Shown: piece by piece, positions 1 to 8,181 of the stretch
How the letters are laid out: the number at the start of each line of letters is the position of its first letter
Position numbering within the stretch: the first letter of the stretch is position 1
Assembly (NCBI GenBank): GCA_937906495.1
Contig: CALCVT010000024.1
Location: forward strand, 1-26,156
Length of the DNA stretch: 26,156 nt
Direction: 5' to 3'
DNA from: an uncultured Prevotella sp.
GTDB lineage: Bacteria; Bacteroidota; Bacteroidia; Bacteroidales; Bacteroidaceae
Position numbers and translations under genes: made by a program
The notes under the pieces: model-generated
Databases searched by the model: none
What the model saw: the letters and a program-made list of their open reading frames with translations, nothing else
Told to the model about the DNA's origin: nothing

Positions 1-89
1 TTATACCCTATCTAGGCGGACTTATCTTCTTTGTCCTGATGCTCCTACCCAGCGACCCGCAACCCAACCAATACGGCCCTGTACCTTAA
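1..89 (+). CDS. DUF805 family membrane protein, C-terminal fragment
   Basis: Only the last 28 codons lie in the window, read in the frame starting at base 3 and ending in TAA at 87-89. The peptide has a hydrophobic stretch (GGLIFFVLMLLP) followed by a short hydrophilic tail ending QPNQYGPVP. That arrangement, a final membrane helix and then a 'PNxYGP' tail, is the characteristic C-terminus of DUF805 inner-membrane proteins (established family feature, from memory). The function of DUF805 proteins is not known. The gene's start and upstream context are outside the window, so it is described only as a fragment. Confidence 0.7.
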   Translation, partial: IPYLGGLIFFVLMLLPSDPQPNQYGPVP

Positions 90-127
90 CTCTTTGCATA
101 GAAAACTTTTTCATGTTATAAGATTAT

Positions 128-346
128 TCAGTTCTGCAATTTGGCTTTGAACTGATATGATGAGGCCCACTCCCAATGCACAGCCCAGCATCGGGAGTCC
201 GCTCTGTCAAGTTGCCCGGCTTTGTACTGAAGCGTAAAGGCCGAATCACGGATTTTTGGCTATTATTATATTTCATATAATAGTAGAACGATGCTAATTA
301 GGTTTTTTGTCGCCTTCCGATGACTCCACATCGGAAGGCGTTTTTT
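128..346 (+). ncRNA. Candidate structured RNA or long structured 3' UTR
   Basis: Downstream of the DUF805 gene there are successive hairpin-forming segments: 128-134 with 149-155 (7 bp), 169-179 with 188-198 (11 positions, one A-C mismatch), 217-223 with 236-243 (one bulge), and 260-270 with 276-286 (11 bp including one G-T pair). They end at a strong intrinsic terminator at 311-346. No open reading frame of note runs through the stretch. This could be a free small RNA or simply the structured 3' end of the upstream transcript. I do not recognise it as a known RNA family and see no clear promoter box in front of it. Confidence 0.3.
311..346 (+). terminator. Intrinsic terminator
   Basis: A perfect 12-bp stem (311-322 with 329-340), a 6-base loop, then six T residues (341-346). 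It separates the DUF805 gene or the candidate RNA from the large operon that starts at 770. Confidence 0.85.
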
Positions 347-531
347 GTATCCCACTTCTTATCTGTTATAAAAAAAAGGGAACTTGATATAGAAGTATGA
401 AATGAATGGGAGGAAATAATGGATGATAGCGAAGGGATAGAATCGAAGGATAAACGATTAGATTAAAAGAACAATAGTGCTTTATCAACACTATAGGAGC
501 TAAAGCCAAGTGCAATGTAACAGAACTTATG

Positions 532-554
532 TATATCTCTTACTAAGAGATATA
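532..554. promoter_or_regulatory. Palindrome 1, possible operator
   Basis: A perfect 11-bp inverted repeat around a single central C (543). The half-site reads TATATCTCTTA. It shares its core with a second palindrome at 709-727. It lies just upstream of a weak TAnnTTTG-like box (556-563, TCTATTTG), where a repressor could overlap a promoter. This is inference from position and symmetry. Confidence 0.4.
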
Positions 555-555
555 T

Positions 556-563
556 TCTATTTG
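556..563 (+). promoter_or_regulatory. Weak candidate promoter -7 box for the main operon
   Basis: TCTATTTG matches the Bacteroidota TAnnTTTG box at all but its second base. No clear TTTG box is seen 19-21 bases upstream, where palindrome 1 lies instead. If used, the untranslated leader would be about 200 bases and would contain palindrome 2. Confidence 0.25.
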
Positions 564-708
564 CAAAAATATAGATTTCCAGTCAATTCAACAGGGATTT
601 TGTGCAGAAATCGCTCGATAATCTTCGCTGAACAGCTTGCAAGCCTTGCATATATATAGAGAGAGATGCAAAAAACTTGTTGTTCTACAGAATATATGCA
701 GAAATCAG

Positions 709-727
709 TATCTCTTAGTAAGAGATA
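709..727. promoter_or_regulatory. Palindrome 2, possible operator
   Basis: A perfect 9-bp inverted repeat around a central G (718), with half-site TATCTCTTA. Its core is the same as palindrome 1 apart from the central base (G instead of C), and the centres are 175 bases apart. It ends 42 bases before the first gene of the operon. Paired sites of this kind could bind a dimeric regulator with DNA looping (inference). Confidence 0.4.
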
Positions 728-769
728 TGCACTATTCGAGAAGGAAGTTAAAAACATTGAAAAGCATTT

Positions 770-1969
770 ATGATAAATCATCGTTTACAGAAAACCTTAG
801 GGGCAGCCTCCTGTGTATTGCTTTTAGGCGTCAGTGGATGTAGTGGAGATAAAGTTAAATTATCGGCAGAGAGCGTGCCGGTTTCCGTTAACGATTGTAA
901 GCCCGTATTGCGCGTGTTTCTTGAAAATTCAGGAAGCATGGATGGGTATATGTGCGAGGGCAGTCAGCTCAAGGATGTTATTTTCGATTATGTGGGCGAC
1001 CTGAATGCCCTCTCTTCGCGTACGGCCTACTATTACATCAATAGCGATACCATTCCCTTCAAGGGTTCGTTCGGGTCGTTTATCCAGACCATGACTCCCG
1101 AAAACTTTCGCAAGGCCGGTGGTAATCATGCCAACTCAGACATTCGCAAGATGTTGGAACAGGTGGTAAACTGTGTAAACGACTCAACGGTCTGCATGTT
1201 TGTGTCGGATTGCATTTTAGACTTGCCCGTTGGCGATACCCAGAAGTTCTTGAACAACTGCCGTATCTCCATCAAGAACACCATGAGCAATGCGCGTAAG
1301 CGTGTGCCCAACCTGGGCATTGAAGTTTTGAAAATGTCGTCGAACTTTACCGGCAAGTATTTCTATCCCAATGGCAGCTACGAGGAACTTACAAATGTGG
1401 AGCGCCCGTATTACATTTGGATCATGGGCGACAGCCGCCTGTTGGCCAATTACAATAAAGGGGTAGCCCTTGACGAACTGAAAAAGTATGGCTTCGAGCA
1501 AATCGTATCGTTTACGCCCCAGCTCGCCACAGCATTCGAAGTGACCAACCGCAGTACAACGACCAACGTGGTGAATCCCGAGAATGGCAACTACCGCGGC
1601 ATCCTGCGTGCCGATTTCAGAGGAACCTTGCAGCCGGAAAGCGAGGTGTTGAATCCGGCCAACTATACCTTCAGCAATCCGGCTATCCGCATTGAGGGCA
1701 TCCGTCCGGTAAAGGCTGCTAATAGCCAGTATACGCATCTGGTGGAATTTGCCGTGCCTGTAACGGCCAACGTGCTGCAGTGCAGACTGACGTTCAAGGT
1801 TCCGGCCGTGCCCCGCTGGGTAGACGACAGCCATGACGAGGCCGGAATCGACATTCAGAAAAATATGAACAAAACCAGTGGCATCAAGCACCAGATTGAG
1901 GGTGTGGCCGATGCGTACCGCAAGGAAGCCGCTTCAACAGAATTTATTATCAATCTTAATCGTAATTAA
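770..1969 (+). CDS. vWA-like lipoprotein, first gene of the motor/cytoskeleton operon
   Basis: A 399-residue protein with a lipoprotein signal peptide (lipobox ending at Cys24, GVSGC). A von Willebrand factor A-like domain begins near residue 45. The strand LRVFLENSGSMDGY carries a MIDAS-like motif at residues 52-56, with Glu52 where the classical DxSxS motif has Asp. A second conserved strand (MFVSDCILDL) carries Asp147. The C-terminal 150 residues look beta-rich. vWA domains bind protein ligands through a metal ion; here it should face the periplasm or outer surface. A paralogue with the classical motif lies at 22297-23622. The next gene starts 5 bases after the stop, so this gene leads a compact operon. 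Ligand and precise function are unknown. Confidence 0.8.
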   Translation: MINHRLQKTLGAASCVLLLGVSGCSGDKVKLSAESVPVSVNDCKPVLRVFLENSGSMDGYMCEGSQLKDVIFDYVGDLNALSSRTAYYYINSDTIPFKGSFGSFIQTMTPENFRKAGGNHANSDIRKMLEQVVNCVNDSTVCMFVSDCILDLPVGDTQKFLNNCRISIKNTMSNARKRVPNLGIEVLKMSSNFTGKYFYPNGSYEELTNVERPYYIWIMGDSRLLANYNKGVALDELKKYGFEQIVSFTPQLATAFEVTNRSTTTNVVNPENGNYRGILRADFRGTLQPESEVLNPANYTFSNPAIRIEGIRPVKAANSQYTHLVEFAVPVTANVLQCRLTFKVPAVPRWVDDSHDEAGIDIQKNMNKTSGIKHQIEGVADAYRKEAASTEFIINLNRN

Positions 1970-1974
1970 AACTT

Positions 1975-2433
1975 ATGGGACAATTTTTTGGTAGCATTTA
2001 TTGCTTGTTCGAAGACCTGTTTGGCTTAGATTTGGCCAACTACCTTTGGGGCTTAGCTTCTCCGGAATCGCAAACGAATGCTTTTATCAGCATCGGTCTG
2101 TCCATGTTTGGCATCACCCTGTTCTTTGTGGTATTGTATTACTATATCATCAACCATCCTCGCCTCTGTACCTGGTGGGCCTGGTCCATCTTCGGCGGCA
2201 TCAATGCCGTAGTCAACTTCTTCGTAGGCTGGCAGTGGGTGTTGAACGATTATTATGATGGAAAAATGATAACTATAGACCCGGCAACCAACCTGAAAAC
2301 GCCACTCAATATTGGCGAATCCGAAATTCTTTGCTTCGGTGTGAGCAACATGCTCTTGTCGCTGTTGGCTTTCTTCCTGTTTTCATTAGCAATCAAGTGG
2401 TGGAGCCGTAACTGCTCACATTCACCCTTCTAA
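1975..2433 (+). CDS. Three-helix membrane protein of unknown family
   Basis: A 152-residue integral membrane protein with predicted helices at about 37-59, 66-86 and 118-141. The second helix begins with a tryptophan-rich WWAW motif (67-70) that is also present (WWSW) in the matching protein of the second cluster at 23714-24292. A short soluble segment lies between helices 2 and 3. I do not recognise the family. Its fixed place between the vWA lipoprotein and the tubulin-like gene in both clusters suggests that it connects the outside sensor to the cytoplasmic NTPase (inference). Confidence 0.75.
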   Translation: MGQFFGSIYCLFEDLFGLDLANYLWGLASPESQTNAFISIGLSMFGITLFFVVLYYYIINHPRLCTWWAWSIFGGINAVVNFFVGWQWVLNDYYDGKMITIDPATNLKTPLNIGESEILCFGVSNMLLSLLAFFLFSLAIKWWSRNCSHSPF

Positions 2434-2450
2434 TAAATCCCCCAAAGTCT

Positions 2451-3845
2451 ATGTCTAAACTATTTATATTTGCCATTGGTGGCACCGGTTCGCGCGTGTT
2501 GCGCTCTTTAACCATGCTGTTGGCTGCCGGCGTGAAGGTCGAGTTCGACGAGGTGGTCCCCATTATTATCGACCCCGACGGCAGCAATGCCGACCTGACC
2601 CGCACCGTAGCCCTGCTCAACAAGTACAACGAGGTGCGCAAGCACCTGCAGTTTACCGCCGACTGCGAGAGCCGCTTCTTCCGTACCGAAATCAGTCGTG
2701 TACTGCCTAACTACACCCTGCATATCGACGATACCGACGATAAAACCTTCCAGCAGTTCATTGGCTATTCGTCGATGTCGGCTGCCAACAAAGCCTTTAC
2801 CAAGATGCTCTTTTCAGACAAGAATCTGGCCTCGTCGATGGAGGTGGGCTTTAAGGGTAACCCGAACATTGGCAGCGTGGTGCTCAACCAGATTGCCCAT
2901 TCGCAGGACTTTGAAAGTTTTGCCAATGCCTTTAACGATGGCGACAAAATCTTTATCATCAGCTCCATCTTTGGCGGAACGGGTGCCAGCGGTTTCCCAC
3001 TCCTGATCAAGACCTTGCGTCAGGGTAGTCACTTCCCCAACTTCGACCTCATCAACCAGGCCAAGATTGGTGCGGTTACCGTGTTGCCCTATTTCAAGCT
3101 GAAACGTAGCGAAGAGAGCGAAATCGACTCGTCGACCTTCATCTCGAAAACCAAGTCGGCGCTGGCTTATTACGAGCACAACATTGCCAAGAACGGTTTG
3201 GTCGATGCCTTGTATTACTTAGGTGATAACGGCGAAACCACCTACGATAACAACGAGGGCGGATCGGCTCAGCAAAATGCGGCCCACCTTATTGAGTTCC
3301 TTTCGGCCACAGCCATGGTTCACTTTGGTGAGTTTGATGGCGACAGTCCGCAGAACCTGGAGTTGGGAATCAAGGAAGGTACCGACGGTGTAACCTTCAA
3401 TACCTTCTATCAAGGCATGCACACCATGCTCTATAATCCGCTCGTACAGTTCACCCTTATGAGCAATGCCTTAAGTCACAAATACGACTTTTTCAGTTCG
3501 TCGAAGTTCAATGCCAATAAAGGCAATTTTGCCGATTTGTACACCGGTAACTTCTTCCGTTCGCTGCGCGATTTCATCCGTTTCTATCATGAGTGGCTCG
3601 GCGAGTTGAAGTCGAATAAACGTTCCCTCGACCTCTTCGATCTTCAGTGTGGCGACAATGCTTTCGATTTGGTAACCGGCGTTAAGCCCAAGCGCGTATT
3701 CAGTTTAAAGTCTGGCTACGACCTGCTGAGCGACCGTCTCGGTGCCTCTGTCGGTAGCTGCAAGAGCACAGGTAAGGAAAGCAAATTCCTCGAAATGTTT
3801 TACTTGGGAACGCAGAAACTGGTCAATGAAAAACTAACCAACTAA
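2451..3845 (+). CDS. Tubulin/FtsZ-superfamily-like protein
   Basis: A 464-residue cytoplasmic protein. It starts with a beta strand and a glycine-rich nucleotide loop (FAIGGTGSR, residues 7-15). It then has IFGGTGASGF around residues 173-182, at the place and with the composition of the tubulin signature loop (GGTGTG-type) that contacts the nucleotide phosphates. This pattern fits the bacterial tubulin-like families, of which I suspect the Tubulin_2 type. Motifs shared with the paralogue at 24331-25899 include VGFKGNPNIGSVV, VLPYF and EGGSAQ. Family knowledge predicts GTP binding and possibly filament formation; neither is shown by the sequence. It is followed after 8 bases by the actin/Hsp70-like gene. 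Confidence 0.7.
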   Translation: MSKLFIFAIGGTGSRVLRSLTMLLAAGVKVEFDEVVPIIIDPDGSNADLTRTVALLNKYNEVRKHLQFTADCESRFFRTEISRVLPNYTLHIDDTDDKTFQQFIGYSSMSAANKAFTKMLFSDKNLASSMEVGFKGNPNIGSVVLNQIAHSQDFESFANAFNDGDKIFIISSIFGGTGASGFPLLIKTLRQGSHFPNFDLINQAKIGAVTVLPYFKLKRSEESEIDSSTFISKTKSALAYYEHNIAKNGLVDALYYLGDNGETTYDNNEGGSAQQNAAHLIEFLSATAMVHFGEFDGDSPQNLELGIKEGTDGVTFNTFYQGMHTMLYNPLVQFTLMSNALSHKYDFFSSSKFNANKGNFADLYTGNFFRSLRDFIRFYHEWLGELKSNKRSLDLFDLQCGDNAFDLVTGVKPKRVFSLKSGYDLLSDRLGASVGSCKSTGKESKFLEMFYLGTQKLVNEKLTN

Positions 3846-3853
3846 TAGCTGTT

Positions 3854-6800
3854 ATGTCAAAGATATTCCGACTATATAAAGAGGGTAAAAGCACCTACGA
3901 AGACTGGAATGCCGACCCCTCCTTCCCTTATAATACCGCCAACCGCGATACCATCGAAGATCCCGATGGTGCTTCAGCTAAAAACGAAATAACCTCCATC
4001 CCTTCGCCTTTTGCCCGTATCGACTTGATTAAAACGGCCTTCAAGGAGGTGTGCAAGCCCGACCGCAAGACAAAGAAAATCAATCTTGACGGAAAGAGCA
4101 TTTTCCACAAAATGGTTTCTGACACGCTCGATGTGGCCGAAATCTTCTTCAATATCGACCGTTATCAGGAACAAATCGAACTAATTAAGTGGGATGCTGC
4201 ACAAATGATTGATGAGCTGGAACTGTCGAATGTTTCCGGACACCGTTACATGGCTGACACGTTGCGCAAGTATCTCAAGTCCGACGCGAAAACCTACAAC
4301 TTCAGTCCCAATACCACCATGTACCTGCTGAACTACAGAACAGGTCCCAAGGAACTGAACATTATCGGTGCCACATCGCCTGCTACACTCTTTTTTAGCA
4401 ATGCCAACGACTTGACCTACATCCAGGATATTTATTTTGGTGACGATAAGCCCTTTGATTCCGACTACCAGCCGCTCTATAAGCGCGACTTTGAATTTGT
4501 AAAATACCTGTTTGCTCTGCGTAGCAGTATTCCCGCCTTTGCGGAGTTGTTTCCAGAGTTGGATGCTTACCTGGAAAAAACCTTCGAGGCAATGGCTGAC
4601 ATGGCGCAAAAGAAGGAACTCCGGGATGTGAATGCCAATACCTTGAGCAATTATGCACCCTTAACCTTGTCAGCGGGTGCTGCCGACAATGTCGAAGTGT
4701 TGGGCTACCAGCTCTACAAAAAGTCGTGCACAGCTGCCAAGGTTGAGAGCGAGTTTACCATCCGTACAGCGAACGAGCAGACGATATTGCCCCTGGTGCT
4801 GCCGGTAGAGCCGGGCAACCGTTACTGCCAGCTGCGTTACACCACTGCCAAGTGGGGCACTACCAATGCTGCCCCATACTTTGATGTGCAGGAAAATCTG
4901 GCCGAGCGCCGTTTGCCCTTCGATGGCAATCCTGTGCCTTATCTGACCATTGGCGACTTCCTCGAAAACGAAGTAGTCAAGGTGCCGCATCGCCTGAATA
5001 CCCACAAGTATTTCGATGGCCATTTCAAGAAACCGACCGACGAAATGGCCTACCTCCTGCCTCTCAAAACCACGTTCTTTGACTATTTCAGTACCGAGGA
5101 ACTCATGGGTAACATGCCCGACGGCAAACCCATGATCGAACTCGAAGGACTGGCCAACAACCTGGGCCTCAAGGTGACGCTGCGCATCCCCATTCAGGGA
5201 AACCGCGCTGTGAACTATGTGGAGTACCAGCGCCTGTACTATGTAGAGCGTGCGCCCGAGCCCGAGCGCAACGAAGGGGCCATCGTGACCATGAACTTCA
5301 GTGGTTTCATCATGCCGCAGGTCCGCTTCAACAATCCTGCCGACGCCATCTACAACGTGGCGTGCCTGCAGGCCTCGGAGGATAAAAACGAATTTGCAGC
5401 CTACCAGTGCATGCCCAAGCCTGTTAAGGTGCAGCCCGCGCAGACCTATCGTCGCGACGACCGTAAAGAAGCCATCGTAGCCGACAATTACTTGTATAAA
5501 GGTTTGCACATCGACTTTATCCAAGTGCGCAACCGCCACGGCTATAGCGGTATCCTGGTACCCAAGTTCCAGGATTTGAACAATGCCAACGGCCAGTTTG
5601 ATTTTGCCATCGACTTAGGTACTTCGAACACCCACATCGAATACCGCAAGAACGGCGAGATGGCCCGCATCTTCACCATCGAGAGGGGCGACAGCCAACC
5701 TTGCCTCATGTTTATTCCGCCGGTCAACGAAATTGGTGCATTGACAGCCTTGCAGGAGGAAATGGATATTATCGAGAAGGACAACCTGCCCTTGGAGATT
5801 GGTTCCTCTGACTTTGCCTTCCCCACACGTACGGTGCTTTCGGTAGCTAAAAAATCGACTTGGAATGAGGTCATCGATCCGTTTGTGCAAACCAACTTAC
5901 TGATGACCTACGACAAGCGCATGAGCAGGCAGTCGTACAACGATATTTACTACAATGTAAAGTGGGAAAAGAATAACGGAAAGAGCATCATGGAGGCGTA
6001 TATCCGTAGCCTCATGCTCATGCTCCGCAACAAGGTGCTGCTCAACATGGGCGACCTGCAGAAAACCAAGATTACGTGGTTCTACCCCATCAGTATGTCG
6101 GCACGTCGTCGCAACATGATGAAGGGTATCTGGGACAATGCGTTCAAAGAATATTTCGGTAACGGTGCTACGCTCTCTATGACCGAATCGGAAGCGCCTA
6201 TCCAGTACTATTTCAAGAAATTCAGTACGGCCACCGACTTGGTGAATGTGGATATTGGTGGTGGAACCACCGACATTGCGTTTACCAAGAACAACGTCAT
6301 CCACACCGTCACTTCCTTCCACTTTGCGGCCAACGTGTTGTTCGAGAATGCCTTTAGCGAACTCGACGCTACCAACGGTATCATAGACTTCTACAAGCCG
6401 GCAATCAAAAAGTTGCTCAAGGATAATCGCCTGCGCGAGCTCTTACGTGTTTTCGACTCCACCAGCAACCAGGAGCACCCGTCGAACATGGCTTCCTTCC
6501 TGTTCAGCCTGAAGGATAACAGCCTTTTGCGTAAATCGAAACTCAATGTCCAGGCGGTTGACTTTAACCACATTTTGAGCGAAGACGAGCACTTTAAAAT
6601 CGTGTTTCTCCTGTTCTATACGGCCATCATCTACCACATTGCACAAGCCGTTAAGTGCTTGGGCCTGGAGGTGCCGCGCCACATTGCCTTCAGCGGAAAC
6701 GGCTCGAAGGTGATTCGCGTACTCACTCCCGAGCCCCGCGATTTGGCCCTCTTTACCAAGGTGATTTTCGAAAAGGTGTTGGGCAAGGCCTATGGCAAGG

Positions 6801-7282
6801 AACTGGAGTTGATTGGACTGGAAGAGAACTTCAACCCGAAGGAAACAACCTGTAAGGGTGGCTTGAATGGTATGCCGGCTGCTTTGGGTTCCATCAGCAG
6901 CATGGTGCTCAAGAGCGATGGCTCAGGAATGATTAAACCGGAAGATACATACAACCGGATAGACCATTCCTACCGCAAACGTTCGGTCGAGGCGGTAAGA
7001 CATTTCTTCGACTTCGTATTCAACGACCTTTGCAAGCAGTTTAAGGTGAAGGATTATTTCGGCATCGAAAACGAGGCCTTGAAAATTGCCCGAAATGTGT
7101 GCTATAAAGATTTGGATACCTTTATGGAAAAGGGTATTGCGCAACGGTTGGATGGAAATACCGATACCGAAGCGGATAGTACAATCGAGGAAACCTTCTT
7201 CTTCTACCCGCTCAAGGGAGCGCTTCAGGCACTCTCGGCCGAAATCTATCAACAAAACTATTCTAATTTGGACAACGAGTAA
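3854..7282 (+). CDS. Giant actin/Hsp70-fold ATPase (SrfB-like)
   Basis: A 1142-residue protein without a signal peptide. The C-terminal half has the three landmarks of the actin/Hsp70/sugar-kinase ATPase fold: phosphate-1 loop DLGTSNTH (from Asp587), phosphate-2 loop DIGGGTTD (from Asp800), and an adenosine-motif-like segment AFSGNGSK (945-952). The first 580 residues have no motif I recognise and look rich in beta strands. Size and layout resemble the SrfB 'virulence factor' family, but I cannot verify this without a profile search. It sits directly after the tubulin-like gene in both clusters, which implies a working pair. Its stop overlaps the next gene's start by one base (TAATG), so translation is probably coupled. 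Confidence 0.75.
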   Translation: MSKIFRLYKEGKSTYEDWNADPSFPYNTANRDTIEDPDGASAKNEITSIPSPFARIDLIKTAFKEVCKPDRKTKKINLDGKSIFHKMVSDTLDVAEIFFNIDRYQEQIELIKWDAAQMIDELELSNVSGHRYMADTLRKYLKSDAKTYNFSPNTTMYLLNYRTGPKELNIIGATSPATLFFSNANDLTYIQDIYFGDDKPFDSDYQPLYKRDFEFVKYLFALRSSIPAFAELFPELDAYLEKTFEAMADMAQKKELRDVNANTLSNYAPLTLSAGAADNVEVLGYQLYKKSCTAAKVESEFTIRTANEQTILPLVLPVEPGNRYCQLRYTTAKWGTTNAAPYFDVQENLAERRLPFDGNPVPYLTIGDFLENEVVKVPHRLNTHKYFDGHFKKPTDEMAYLLPLKTTFFDYFSTEELMGNMPDGKPMIELEGLANNLGLKVTLRIPIQGNRAVNYVEYQRLYYVERAPEPERNEGAIVTMNFSGFIMPQVRFNNPADAIYNVACLQASEDKNEFAAYQCMPKPVKVQPAQTYRRDDRKEAIVADNYLYKGLHIDFIQVRNRHGYSGILVPKFQDLNNANGQFDFAIDLGTSNTHIEYRKNGEMARIFTIERGDSQPCLMFIPPVNEIGALTALQEEMDIIEKDNLPLEIGSSDFAFPTRTVLSVAKKSTWNEVIDPFVQTNLLMTYDKRMSRQSYNDIYYNVKWEKNNGKSIMEAYIRSLMLMLRNKVLLNMGDLQKTKITWFYPISMSARRRNMMKGIWDNAFKEYFGNGATLSMTESEAPIQYYFKKFSTATDLVNVDIGGGTTDIAFTKNNVIHTVTSFHFAANVLFENAFSELDATNGIIDFYKPAIKKLLKDNRLRELLRVFDSTSNQEHPSNMASFLFSLKDNSLLRKSKLNVQAVDFNHILSEDEHFKIVFLLFYTAIIYHIAQAVKCLGLEVPRHIAFSGNGSKVIRVLTPEPRDLALFTKVIFEKVLGKAYGKELELIGLEENFNPKETTCKGGLNGMPAALGSISSMVLKSDGSGMIKPEDTYNRIDHSYRKRSVEAVRHFFDFVFNDLCKQFKVKDYFGIENEALKIARNVCYKDLDTFMEKGIAQRLDGNTDTEADSTIEETFFFYPLKGALQALSAEIYQQNYSNLDNE

Positions 7283-8151
7283 TGAAACAGATATTCAGAT
7301 TTATAACCTGCATGGCCGTATGCTTCTTGATGTGCGGCCTGGGAAGTTGTAGTAATCAGGAAAGGCAGGAGGGTGCTGCTCAATCGAAAGAAGAGCAGCT
7401 AACCCTACAAGAACTTAACGATAGTATTACGACATTACAAAGCAACGTGACTGAACTTCAAGAGGGAAGCCAAAGCGCTCACACCATCGCCTGGATTATT
7501 GCGGCAATTCTTATTGTTGTATTGGTTCTTGCTGCAATAATTGTGATTAAGCAACATTTCGGACTGGAAAAAAAGTATAGTAAGTTGTTGCGTAAGGTGG
7601 ACGAGTTTAACAAGAAGTTAAACAACGGAGAAGGTAAGGGTGGACAGGGAACATCCCAAGCCGGTAGCAAATATGGAGAAAAAAGTTCTACGACATCAAA
7701 GATTGATAATCTCCAGGAGTCCTTTGAGAGCCTTAATCGGCGTTTGCAGTTGACGGAGCAAAACTACACCCGGTTAGTTGCTGAATTGAATCAACTTCGG
7801 AAACCTGTTCAGCAAACCCCAACTCAGACAGCAGCTAATGAGGCAAGGACCGGCCGTCATGGTTATTTCAATATTCCAATCGAAGGGGCTGATGGTGCTT
7901 ATTTCGATCGGATAGCTGAAGAGCGGTTGAATGCTTTCTTTGAAGTGGAATACGCTGATAACCAAGCAACCTTTACACCGATTGCCCAATATTCACGTTT
8001 GACCGAAAACGATTCTGTCGTCGACCTTGCAGTTGAGTTGCAGGGTGACTTGGACGCTTCGCAAAATTATGAATGCATAGCTCCGGGACGGGCGCATTTG
8101 CAAGACGGACGCTGGGTAATTGATGCGAAAGCCAAACTTAAAATTTATTGA
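7282..8151 (+). CDS. Lipoprotein with membrane helix, coiled coil and C-terminal domain
   Basis: A 289-residue protein. A signal peptide ends in a lipobox at Cys23 (GLGSC). Residues 24-67 are hydrophilic and partly heptad-like. A strong transmembrane helix follows at about 69-89, then a basic segment, a coiled coil to about 170, and a separate domain at about 193-289. By the positive-inside rule the C-terminal part should be cytoplasmic. The protein would then be lipidated on the outer face of the inner membrane and reach into the cytoplasm, where it could dock the tubulin/actin-like proteins or the channel (inference). The C-terminal domain is not recognised. There is no obvious counterpart in the part of the second cluster visible here. 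Confidence 0.7.
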   Translation: MKQIFRFITCMAVCFLMCGLGSCSNQERQEGAAQSKEEQLTLQELNDSITTLQSNVTELQEGSQSAHTIAWIIAAILIVVLVLAAIIVIKQHFGLEKKYSKLLRKVDEFNKKLNNGEGKGGQGTSQAGSKYGEKSSTTSKIDNLQESFESLNRRLQLTEQNYTRLVAELNQLRKPVQQTPTQTAANEARTGRHGYFNIPIEGADGAYFDRIAEERLNAFFEVEYADNQATFTPIAQYSRLTENDSVVDLAVELQGDLDASQNYECIAPGRAHLQDGRWVIDAKAKLKIY

Positions 8152-8181
8152 TGTTTTTGAATACTCATACATACAGATAAA

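Noticed and set aside
419..466. Very short frame (15 residues) after a GGAGG-like sequence
   Set aside because: It is too short to judge, and Bacteroidota depend little on such ribosome sites. It may be chance.
1217..1891. Open frame of 224 codons on the minus strand
   Set aside because: Antisense shadow of the vWA-like lipoprotein gene.
4670..5539. Open frame of 289 codons on the minus strand
   Set aside because: Antisense shadow of the giant actin/Hsp70-like gene, with composition driven by that gene's codon use.
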